From: Pempheris klunzingeri
Taxonomy: Eukaryota > Chordata > Actinopteri > Acropomatiformes > Pempheridae
Reading direction: 5' to 3'
NCBI RefSeq assembly: GCF_042242105.1
Contig: NC_092014.1
Coordinates: 5,553,874 to 5,617,873 of the forward strand
DNA: 64,000 bases
Positions 36,201 to 45,758 of this stretch are shown here, one piece after another; the stretch's first letter is position 1; each line of letters begins with the position of its first letter. The notes beneath the pieces are model-generated. The model saw only the letters and a list, made by a program, of their open reading frames with translations. It did no database searches and was not told the origin of the DNA. A program made the position numbers and the translations under genes.

Positions 36201-37553
36201 GCATCCTTCAGCAAAATAAGTAAAATTCATGTTTCCAAATGTGAAATATAATATTTCACATTTCAACACACGAACTTATACTGTGATCTGTTGATTTGAA
36301 TTATTGGATCAAATCAACTCTGGTAAATGGTCAAGTTTAGGTGAATCACAAGTACAAACACACAAATATACTTAATAATGTTCCATATTATCATAATTTA
36401 TTTTCTTCAGGACTACAATCCAATACAAGTTAGAGATGTGACGTTCGCGAACGAGTCGAGTCTTTGAACGGCTCTTTTAAGTGAACGATGAGAACCGATT
36501 CGCAGTTGCGAGCCGTTCCTTTGCGAGCCATTCTTATATGCAGATTGCCCGCGCTGCCTTCATGTGTCACCTGTGTGCCCCACCAGTCTGAGCTGTCCAC
36601 GCTGCCTTCACCTGAACGACTAATGACATCGAGTTTGAGTCGTCCACAGCACGCTCCATTCACGTGAACGCAGCTACAGATGCGCAGCATTAGGGGAGGA
36701 GACATTAGTGAGCGCCGCCCGACTGGACTGAAGAGATTTACATTCAGGGAGCAGGAGATATTAACGACTGAAGAAAAGTCATTTGTTATTGTTTCCATTG
36801 TTCTGATGGGGATTCAAGTCAAGGAGCTGAGTTCCTGTTTGTAAAGTAGTTCAGGTGAACACACACCAGGTAGTTTAGTACAATTATGCATTCACATTTG
36901 TATCATGTCCTAATTTCTATTCTAGTTTTATTTATATTATATATATATATATATATATATACTTATTTATTATTTTCATATTTTTTCTGTATTGTTAAAA
37001 TGTTCATGTGTGGAAAATTTCACACTAAAGTTATTTTGTCATGGAAGTTATCTGCAGCCTGCATAGCTTTATTGTGCCACAAAGTTTTTTAGGTGAGGGG
37101 AAAATTCTAAATAGTGATCTCACTGTCAAAGCATGTTGGTATGGCACCATCTTATGGAATGATTACACTGAAAACACAAGCCAAATGAAATTCTAATCAA
37201 TATTTCGGAATAGATATGTATAAGTTTGAATTATTCTGAATCAAATCTTATTTTACAACTGCTACCAGTGATTGTTTCCTTGATGAAAACAAGTTACCCA
37301 TGGTTGACTTCTAATAAATAAATAAGTAAATATAACAACGAGTCAGTCGTTTGAACGGCTCTTTTGAACGGCTCTTTGAAAGGAACGGCTCCTCAAGATC
37401 CGGCTCCCTTCAAAGAGCCATAAATCCCATCTCTAATACAAGTACGTAACAATGAAGCTGACTGTACATGAGACTACTATCACACTGCTACCACTTCACT
37501 CCTTTTCCCCCTTTATATCTTCTCAGACTACTGTGTATGATTCCCAGGTAACA
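35951..37553. other. Gene B 3' flank, duplicated block interrupted by a hAT element
   Basis: Starting at AAATCATTGGTTCCCAAACT this matches the gene A 3' flank that begins at about 30233. A poly(A) run of about 27 nt lies at 36174-36200. A 1005-bp transposon interrupts the match shortly before the gene B stop codon. Confidence 0.65.
36431..37435 (+). mobile_element. Non-autonomous hAT-type transposon, 1005 bp
   Basis: The ends are TAGAGATGTGA and, inverted, TAGAGATGGGA. They are flanked by a perfect 8-bp direct repeat ATACAAGT at 36423-36430 and 37436-37443. An 8-bp target duplication with such termini is the hAT signature. The subterminal regions are rich in GAACGGCTCTT-like repeats in both orientations, as expected for transposase-binding sites. 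The interior has a (TA)n run near 36936-36961 and no transposase reading frame, so it needs a source elsewhere. It lies 118 bp downstream of the gene B stop codon. Confidence 0.88.
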
Positions 37554-39372
37554 TTATTGATTATTTACCACCAACACCTGCTGTTTTGGTCTCCCCAGCG
37601 GTTTTGTTTGAGGTTTTGGCTTCTTGTTGTGAATCTTCAGGTGTGCGTGATAATTTTGAGAGTAAGAGAAGCTCTTGCCACACTTCTCGCACGTATACGG
37701 TTTCTCTCCGGTATGAACTCGTAGGTGAATTTTCAGAACTCCTGCTCTGGAGTAACTTTTACCACAGATTGAGCAGAGGTGAGGGCGCTCTCCGGTGTGA
37801 GTCCTGACGTGCAACTTGAGGTAGGAAGATCGTGAAAAAGCCCTTCCGCACTGATCACAGTGGAAATTCTTCTCTCCGCTGTGTGTCAGCTCGTGTTTTT
37901 TAAGAAAGTCTGCCGTAAGAAAACTCTTTCCGCACTCTGAACAGACGAAAGGTGAATCTCCTGAGTGGGCGCGCTTATGTAACTTAAAAAAATATTCTTG
38001 TTTGAATGTCATACCACAGTGAGGACACACGTACGGCTTTTTGTGCCTCTGGCGGTGTTCCTCCAGCTGTTGTTTCTCAGGGAAGTCCATGCCACACTCT
38101 TCACACACATGAACTGTTACACGAGACTCTTTAGGGGGACGCTTCTCTTGAACTAATGTCCAATTTCGTAACTCTCCTGTGAGAAAAGAAAGATATTTAT
38201 AGTCATTTATTTTCAGAAAGTTCTGCATTGCAGCGCAGCATTTTAAAAAATGACATTTGCTTAAACACCAAATTCTTATCAAAGGAGTTTAGGGTGCTAA
38301 ATAATGTCACACTGTAAACAGAAAGCTTCAAATAGACCCCATGAGAAGGCCCCAAAAATCCTGATTGGACCACCCATAATCAGTGCAATCAGTGGATTTC
38401 ACTTGTGAGGGAAAAGTAAACCTGCACTGCTGTCAGAGAATAGACTGAAAAATGGCTGTTATGAGAAAGGAGCTGATGGTAAAAAACATTTTGACCAGGC
38501 CTTTAGAGCATAGCCTACACAAGTTCCACCATATTAAATCTATATAGACACACACACAAACACAAAAACAACACTTCATAGCACAACAAGACAAAGCTTC
38601 TTGTTGCCTCTGACCTTTGTGAACTTTCATGTGTGTTTTCAGGTTTCCACCCTGGGTGAATCCTCTTCCACATATAAAGCACTTGAAGGGTCTTTTCCCC
38701 GAGTGAATCACAAGGTGTCGTTTCAGAGCATGGCTGCGAGAGAACGCTCTTCCACAGGTCGGACAGTCGTGGTTCTTCTTGTACCTGCGAGACCCCTCGT
38801 GTTGTTTTGGCTCCTCAGACGGCTTTCCCGCGTGCTGTTCAGGTGAGCTGCTGCTTTCACGTTCGGGTTCGCTTAAAGTTTCTTCTACAAAAGAAAGAAA
38901 AAAATCACAAGATTGTGTACATACAGTAACATCCTCCTCTCCCTTCTAATAAAACTGCAATAAAAATGCATGTACTTTGAATTTATTCCACAATATTGTC
39001 TCTTCATTTGCTCTCTCTTAAACATATATAAGATTTAAGAGTAAAAAAACAATGCTGATGCTTTTGCATGTATATTTCCTGGTGGACAGTAAATCCCTTA
39101 GAAACTAAATAGAGATGTTGGTTTTAAGCTTAAAGAGCCTTAAAGAGCCTTCCATCATGCAAACCTCACTGTGCTGCAGTTTGAACAACATAAAAAAAGT
39201 CTTTAATATTTTGCTTAAAAATCTGTAAGAGTTGTTTGCATCCAGGAAAAAAAAACATGACATCAGTCCAGTCGGACTCACCTGCAGGTGCTGCTCTGTG
39301 ATCCTGGTCCTGTTCTTCAGGTCTGTGGTCGTCATGGTGATTTACCTCTGCACTCTTCTCGCTCTGGTGCAT
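37554..39372 (-). CDS. C2H2 zinc-finger gene B (327 aa, eight fingers), tandem duplicate of A
   Basis: Three coding exons (minus strand): 39282-39372, 38615-38884 and 37554-38176, in frame for 327 codons plus stop. Exon 1 starts [15 protein letters not shown] as in gene A. Exon 2 is 18 nt longer than in A, with extra spacer residues ([11 protein letters not shown]) before the two fingers. Exon 3 is the same length as in A, with six fingers and the LGRPKQ tail. All zinc ligands are intact and both introns have the same phases as in A. The finger frameworks are almost the same as in A, but the DNA-contact positions differ in seven of eight fingers. It is inferred to be a nuclear DNA-binding protein with a target different from that of A. 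A hAT element sits just beyond the stop codon. Confidence 0.85.
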
Positions 39373-39775
39373 CTTCTTTGCTGTGGTGTTATGTGGGAGG
39401 GTTGAGGTACAGAGGAAGACCCAGAGGGCCAGGAGGGCTGCTGCTCCGCCGGACAGCTCTCCTGTAAACGAGGAAGACACGACGGAGAACGGCTCACCTA
39501 CACAGCTACAAGATGGTTGTCCAAAGTTTTCCACCTAACAACAACAGGTGAGCTTGTTATTGGAAAAAACAGCGGAGGCGGAGACAAGACTTTACAGGGG
39601 GAGGGGGGGGAACCCATCTGGAGACCCGGGAGACAAACTGCGGCCAATAATAATCACATTCCTCCGCCACAAAACGAGAGATGAAACTCTCTGTAAGGCC
39701 TGGAGAAAAAAACAAGTGTTTTTAAACGGGACATCAATATACGTTGACCCACAGCGGCAGGACAGGAGAGTAGTC

Positions 39776-40037
39776 TGAGATGAAACGGGCGTTAAACCAG
39801 GACCAGATCCGCTTCCGGGCTCCGTCCCCCGCCGAGCTCTGGATATTTAATGAATAAGGGAGAAACTAGGCGTTTTTAGAAGGTGGTCAACACCTTTAAA
39901 AGAGCTTAGAAATGGCCGGCAGGCTGAACAGATCCTTGGAGTTTACGTCCAGCTGAAGCTGTTCTTTTTAAAAATGGCGGTCACAAAGTTGTAGTTGGTC
40001 TTGGTTGGTCACGATGGTCCCGCCCCCAGTATATGAC
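39776..40037 (-). promoter_or_regulatory. Putative gene B promoter, copy 2 of the duplicated block
   Basis: Nearly the same as 33288-33552, including CCGCTTCCGGGCTCCGTCCC, GGATATTTAATGAATAAGGG and AAAAATGGCGGTCACAAAG. The match ends at CCCGCCCCCAG..ATGACGTAA, which carries a CRE-like TGACGTA. Confidence 0.5.
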
Positions 40038-40298
40038 GTAAGCGGAAGTCCTTCGACTTTTTATTTCTGAAGACATTATATCCGTCCTATATTCTAAAAC
40101 TAAGCTATTACAACAATTAACTTATGTAACCTGCACAACTTGTTTGTGAAGTGTTTTATGATCCTCTTTCATTATCTGTTTATGTATTTTCTACACGTTT
40201 ACCAAACTGTTTGTTAATAAAAATTTTACTTAATAAGGAAAGTCCCTCCTCTTTAAGTCGACCAGGTATACTGTATAAAAGAAGAGAACTTAGCCACC

Positions 40299-40395
40299 AA
40301 AATGTCACCCATTGGTTTGTGGCCTGTTTTGGAGCCTTCGGTTTGGCTTTATGGGCATCGCCATCTTGGTTTTTTGGAGCCAGAAGTGACATTTA
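40299..40395 (+). repeat. Teleost repeat fragment (GTCACCCATTGGTTTGTGG type)
   Basis: GTCACCCATTGGTTTGTGG, GGAGCCTTCGGTTTGGCTTT, CGCCATCTTGGTTTTTTGG and GCCAGAAGTGACATTT are the ordered landmarks of a very common fish repeat known to me. It separates promoter copies 2 and 3. Confidence 0.7.
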
Positions 40396-40432
40396 TTTGT
40401 CAAAGACTGCCTTTGATTGGTTAGTCACAAGG

Positions 40433-40720
40433 TAGACTCTGCAAACCCTGCAGAAATAAATGTTTTTAAATGGGACATTAACATATGGCAACCAGCTGTA
40501 GTGTAGAAGTGAAAGGAATAATCTGAAACCAGGAACAGATCCGCTTCCGAACTCCCCTGCCGAGTTCAGAATAACTTGGAGATAAGGGAGAAACTATGTA
40601 TTTTCAGAAGAGCTGCGATACTGTCAGTGAGCTGAACAGATTTTTGAAGTTTACATCCATGCTGAAGCAACCTTTTTAAAAATGGTGGCCACAAAGTTCT
40701 TCTTCTTCTTGTTTTTGTTT
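40433..40720 (-). pseudogene. Diverged third copy of the A/B promoter block
   Basis: The order TGTTTTTAAATGGGACATTA, then AACCAGGAACAGATCCGCTT, AAGGGAGAAACTA, GAGCTGAACAGATTTTTGAA, GTTTACATCC and AAAAATGGTGGCCACAAAG follows 39693-40010 closely, with many substitutions and small gaps. The ETS and ATGGCGG cores are mutated (CTTCCGAAC, ATGGTGG). It appears to be the remnant of an older duplicate of the zinc-finger unit. Confidence 0.7.
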
Positions 40721-41454
40721 TTTTGGCGGATGGCAACCAATGGTTAAGTTGCATTGCCACCACATGCTACATTGGAGTGAGGACCAGAGTTAATGATCCC
40801 CTTCTCTAAATACATAAACACATAAATAACATATGAGGAAAAATACAGAACAATGTCTATACACTAAATTATTGTCATTAGTCTAGTTTCTTTCAAATAA
40901 TGTAATATTTTCCCTGACCAACGTCAAAAATATTTTAAGGACAGAGTTCTTCCACTCCATGTTTCCTGAACTCCATCTTTAATATCTTAGTTCTTGAACA
41001 GAAACTTGTAAGGATGATCTGGTAAAAGCGTGGGACGTGTGCCTGATATAATGTTTTTAACCCATCTTCAACCAAGGCTGCAATATTTCCAAAATCTTTA
41101 AGCACCTGCATTTTCTCCATAACATTAAAATCATTCAACACTGAGGGAAACAGCCACAAAGTTCCTCATTTTCTTCTTTTGAGTTTTATGGCGATTAGCA
41201 TCCATAAACATTGCATTACCGCCAACTACTGGATTGTAACGGTTTCACAGTACAAGCTATTTACAGTGTCCACTCAAAGTGACTCCATTCATGACATTGT
41301 CCACTAAATAACCCAGACCCAACTGTCTGAGTTTGTGCTAATCCCAAAAGAAACTACAAAAGAAGGAAAAGTCATGGCATGGTCATAATACTGACATTTT
41401 AATGCTCTGCTTGTTGCTACTTCTATTAATGTCTATTGGAGATATTAAAACCCA

Positions 41455-42165
41455 ACATATCTATGTATGTATCAAGCTCCTGAAGTCTGCAGACTACACC
41501 ACCCTCAATGGGCTCATTTCTGGTGGGAATCCAGTGATGTGAAGACAATGGAGATGTAAATTGTAGATGTCAGGAATTAGCCTAGCCCCACTCATCCCCA
41601 TCACCTTGAGAGACTCCCCAGCTGACACTGTGGGGTCATATAATGGTCATATAATCACCCAGGACCTGAAGGAGAACATAAGTTCCCTCACCAAAAAAGA
41701 ACAGCAGAGGAAATTCAACCAGCCAAGGACAATGATTGTGCACTTCTACATCTCCATCATCGCATCCATCTTCACCTCCTCCATCACCATCTGGTACACT
41801 GCAGCCACTGCCAAGGACAGAAGCAGACTGCAGCAAATAATTTGCTCCCCTGAGAAGCTGATTGGTTGCCATCTGTCATCTCTCCAGGACCTGTGCTCCT
41901 CCAGGACCCTGAGGTGTGCTGGTAAGATAGTGGCTGACACTTCCCACCCCAGACACAGACTTTCTTTGGTAACAGTTTCTGTCCTCCTCTACATGGAGGA
42001 GGACAGCACTGATAATGGACCGGACTCAATGCGTTACACTTACACACATCTTTAAAACTCTCAACAGTAAACACATCTTCTATTCCTCATACTATTATAA
42101 TAAACCAGAGCTATCTCAATAGGATACCTGAATTTCCCCATGGGGCTGAATAAAGTATGTATTTA
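41455..42165 (+). mobile_element. L2-like LINE 3' fragment with 3' terminus
   Basis: A degraded frame shows the C-terminal part of a non-LTR reverse transcriptase. The active-site region reads SADYTT in place of ADDTT. Then come QDLKENISSLTKKEQQR, SSITIWYTAATAKDRSRLQQ, LIGCHLSSLQDLCSSRTLR and ADTSHPRHRL. The element ends with GAATTTCCCCATGGGGCTGA and ATAAAGTATGTAT, a typical fish LINE tail. Stop codons and frame changes show it is dead. Confidence 0.82.
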
Positions 42166-42579
42166 GTTAGTTATTAGTTATTTTTGTTCTCTTAGCCTTT
42201 TCAGCAGACGCTGAAAACAAAAACATTAAAGCAGGTATAAAATCAGTTCATAAGTACAGACACTGCTAATTATATTTACAGTGACCAACATTTTTTCTAA
42301 TTTATTGTTAGCATGATTACAGTGATGATCTGTCTCTGATTGTTGTTAGCTAACTTAGCTAGCTAATGCTAGCTTGCTAACTGCTACACTGATTCCGAAG
42401 TGGGTTAATTTATCCAGTTTTGAAGTGAGAAACAACGACAAGCACTATTACAGAAATTGTGGCTGATACTTTAATTGCTATCTCAAGTTGTTAACTAGTT
42501 AGTGACAGTTATCTTTATTTTCAGCAGACATTTAACGCAATACCAGGTGAACGGGCTAAAAAGAAGAGCGCTGTGTGAC

Positions 42580-42766
42580 GTGCTTAGCTGTCGCACAGCT
42601 GACCAATGAAATCGATCGTAGCATTACGTCACAGCCTGGGGGCGTGGTTACGGCAGAAGTGCGCACCGTAACGTAAAGACCTTTAACTGCCAAATGACTA
42701 CCGTAAATATCTTCTCCGAAATAAAGACACATGGTGGCCCAGCGGAAAGAGACGGGATCTCTGCAG
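42580..42766 (+). promoter_or_regulatory. CpG-rich promoter-like patch with a possible short first exon
   Basis: It contains GACCAATGA (CCAAT box), TTACGTCA (CRE-like) and GGGGGCGTGG (GC box) within about 60 bp. Further on, ATGGTGGCCCAGCGGAAAG at 42731 opens a 12-codon frame that ends at CTGCAG followed by GTTAGC, a possible donor. No partner exon was recognised on the plus strand, so this may instead serve minus-strand transcripts, for example an upstream start for gene B. Confidence 0.3.
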
Positions 42767-43583
42767 GTTAGCAAAGTTAGTGCCGCTCTGCATTCAGTTT
42801 TCCAGAGCGGCAGAGCCGGTTATTTAGCTGCCGAAACGTGAAGGACTGGGTCGGGGTTAGGCACGGGCTCTGAGCCGACTCCCGAGCTGCCTGGGTGGAA
42901 AACTGGAGCGGCTTTATTCTGTCAAAGGTCTCACTTTCCTGCGGAGAGGTGCTGCAGCACCAGTCTTACCTGGAGAGAAGATTTTAAGTCTTTATTCCTG
43001 CCGAGCACCGCACAGACAACACAATTTAATACCGTCAGGCTTGATGAAGGTAGCGCAAGCATACACATGTGACTACATCCGGTTTTCAAAATAAAGCGTT
43101 AACATGGTTTAAATATAAAATATACAGATGTAAAAAATAGTCTTTCCATTCATACATTAAAACTCCCTTTAAATTATAAGGGATGCTCTATTATTCTCTG
43201 TTTTTGAGTGGAAGGGGAAAAAAATCCAGACACATGCTGATGTATTCAAGTTAATTAATGACAACTGTGACTACAAACTAATCCTAAATGAAGCATTTTA
43301 TTGAATAATTTCAGGAAATTTCAAAGTTAAAGACCCACATATGTACCTTGAGGTGAGCCTGAAACGTAAGGTGCTGTAAAAACACATTCCTCCATCATTT
43401 CTAACAGTGGCTGATGTATTTGAGTTCAGGATAACTGTGACTACATGCTAACTGAAATCAACCGTTTTTATTGTATCAATGTAGAGAATTTAAAAGTTAG
43501 TGTCACAATTACATTATACAGCATTATAAGGACCAGCCTTTTTGTGCCCATAAAAAACATGACATCAGTCCAGTCAGACTCAC

Positions 43584-43677
43584 CTGTAGGTGTTGCTCTG
43601 TGATCCTGGTCCTGTGTTTCAGGTCTGTGGTCTTCATGGTGATTTACCTCTGCGCTCGTCTCACTTGGGTGCATCAT
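43584..43677 (-). pseudogene. Orphan first coding exon, paralogue of gene A/B exon 1
   Basis: The translation MMHPSETSAEVNHHEDHRPE is clearly homologous to exon 1 of A and B, and the donor (ACAG then GTGAGT) is intact in the same phase. No matching second or third exon is visible before the gene B promoter. It is either a truncated duplicate or an alternative first exon that could splice to the acceptor at 38884. The similarity to gene B continues for some 30 bp into the intron. Confidence 0.7.
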
Positions 43678-44244
43678 TAGCTAATTTCAAAAGGCATAAA
43701 GATGAAAACACATTATGCAACTGATACACAACGTGAGGCATAATCGGACCTGAGAGTGCTCATGTTTGGTACTGAGGGTTTACAGCACCACCTTCTGACA
43801 GCGTTGCAGTACCTTACACACAATTCAGTCACTTTGTCACAGTTTGGAGGAAGAGGCAGGACTCCCAGCACAGACACTCAGCAATGTGCTCATGTGGAAG
43901 GGGTCAGCATATATCTCTAAATACATCATGTAGCCCAACTTCAAATAATCTGATCTATCCCTTTAACATTGGATCAAATTACTAGGTGCCATCATATCAC
44001 TGCAATGTTGTTTTACTGTCCCCAAGTGGCAAAAGAATCAATTAATGCAGCAATAGATGCTTTGCTGCTATTTTTTATCTTAGCTTTGTTGCAAAGGCAA
44101 AACAGTTTAGAGATAGTGTAAAATTTAGAAACCTCAAAGAACTGGAAAACAAATTGCCTGTTAAAAAGACAGACATTCACAAAAAGAAACTGAAACTGTC
44201 ATAATATTAAAAAGGGCAAAGAAAAACACTGTAGACCTCGGTGC

Positions 44245-44465
44245 TCTCCCCTTTATGTACTTTCTGGTGTGTTTTGAGGTTTCCACTCGGTTCAAAACCT
44301 CTTCCACACCAAGTGCACTTCCTGTGGGGTTTCTTCTCTGAGTGAATAGCAACGTGCCTTTTCAGAGGCACAAGTAGGAAACTTGCTTTTTTAAACGCAG
44401 GTCTTTGGAGCCACAATCAAGCTTCGGTTAATCCTAAATGTCTGTCCGCAGTCACAGCACTGCAT
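44245..44465 (-). pseudogene. Decayed zinc-finger exon of the A/B/D family
   Basis: Two overlapping frames carry finger debris: CCDCGQTFRINRSLI, and then VPLKRHVAIHSEKKP, CTWCGRGFEPSGNLKTHQKV and HKGE. The second frame matches the end of A/B exon 2. The first finger has lost its Cys pair, a frame change separates the two pieces, and the donor that follows AAAG in A and B (GTCAGA) is here GGGAGA. No functional product is expected. Confidence 0.75.
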
Positions 44466-45758
44466 GAAACCACAAACTGATTCACCCTGTTTTTGGCAGT
44501 GCTGCACGGGTAGATTTGACAGCCACAGTTGGTGTAGTAGCACCACTTTGCTAAGCTGTCTGTGTTTGGTATTCTTACGGTCACTGAAGTGAAACAAAAT
44601 CTTTCTCACTCTCCCCCTGATGGCTTGAAGAAAGGTTACGGTTAAAAGCTGTCAGTTTCCTGACAGCAGCAGGCGTACTTAGCTTGAATCTGTGTCATCT
44701 TAAGTTGGTATTCACATGTTGGTTTTCATGGTGGAATAAAACAGATCAGCAGAGGCCTCTCAACATTCAAACATCTCCTGCAGAATAATCCACTTCTCCA
44801 CTGTCCATCTGTGTGCTCAGTACGTTCCAAACACTCGTAATTTAACTAAAGAACGACTACTGTGGGTAATAAACAAGCTTTTGCTTTACAACACTGAATC
44901 AGTTAGTGAAATGCCATTTTTGTACATTAAACAACAGAAACAGAAAAAAAGACTCAAAACTACAAACAAACCACTAAAAATTCAAATTGTTATAAATACG
45001 TACAGAACACCTGATTAGTTGAATGGAGATCACCTGTGGGTAGTTCACGTCTTCATTCTCCTTTTTGCACGTGAAACACCCACTAAAGTTGATTATGCAG
45101 CAGGAGTACTTCAAGTTGCCCACAGTTGCGGCTCTGAGAAGCAGTGATCTACCAACTTTTAACAACCATCATGATTAAAGGGGACATAGATTTGATGCCA
45201 ACATGATTTTGGACGGATTGATACTTTGGGGTGTAACTAAGTAACTTAGGCATCCACCTATGACTGGTGGAGCAGTATTCTGTGCTACTGCAACACCAGG
45301 TATCAGAGGAGGGTCACTAACCTGATTGGGGAGAACTGGTCTTTCATAATGTATTATTACTTCAAACGCAGAAAAAAAACCCCAAACATGTTTCTGAAAA
45401 ATTTCTGTATTCCATCATCATGGATTTTAAAATAACAAGGATATTGTGCATATTTTTTAACATTAAATATTGGTATTTGGCATGCAGGATACAAAGGCAC
45501 TCAAATTGTACAGATGGGCTACTAGAGTTAACATAAAAACATGAGTACAAAACATGAGTACAAGAAAGACAACACGGTAAGCTCCCCAGTTATTCTTGGC
45601 AACCCGCACCGACTCCGTGGCGCATATTTTCAGACACAGTAACCGTCTCTGCTGCAGGTGAGAGGAATGGAAGGAAGAAGGTCAGGAAAGAAGCACAATT
45701 TACTGTAATATCTTCAAACACAGCTAACAACAAAAAAATTGCACCAATAGATCAGCGG

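Larger units (their letters stand above)
40038..45758. other. Intergenic between gene B promoter and gene D: relics and repeats
   Basis: No intact gene was found. It holds a teleost repeat fragment, a third diverged promoter copy, a LINE 3' end, a CpG-rich promoter-like patch, an orphan first exon and zinc-finger debris, all listed separately. Two diverged direct copies of about 100 bp are at 43230-43335 and 43410-43505 (TGCTGATGTATT or GGCTGATGTATT, then AACTGTGACTACA). Confidence 0.5.

Noticed and set aside
34390-42165. The two LINE fragments as breakpoints of the A/B duplication
   Set aside because: They cover different parts of the reverse transcriptase and do not overlap, so they offer no homology for unequal crossing over; the duplicate edges also lie elsewhere.
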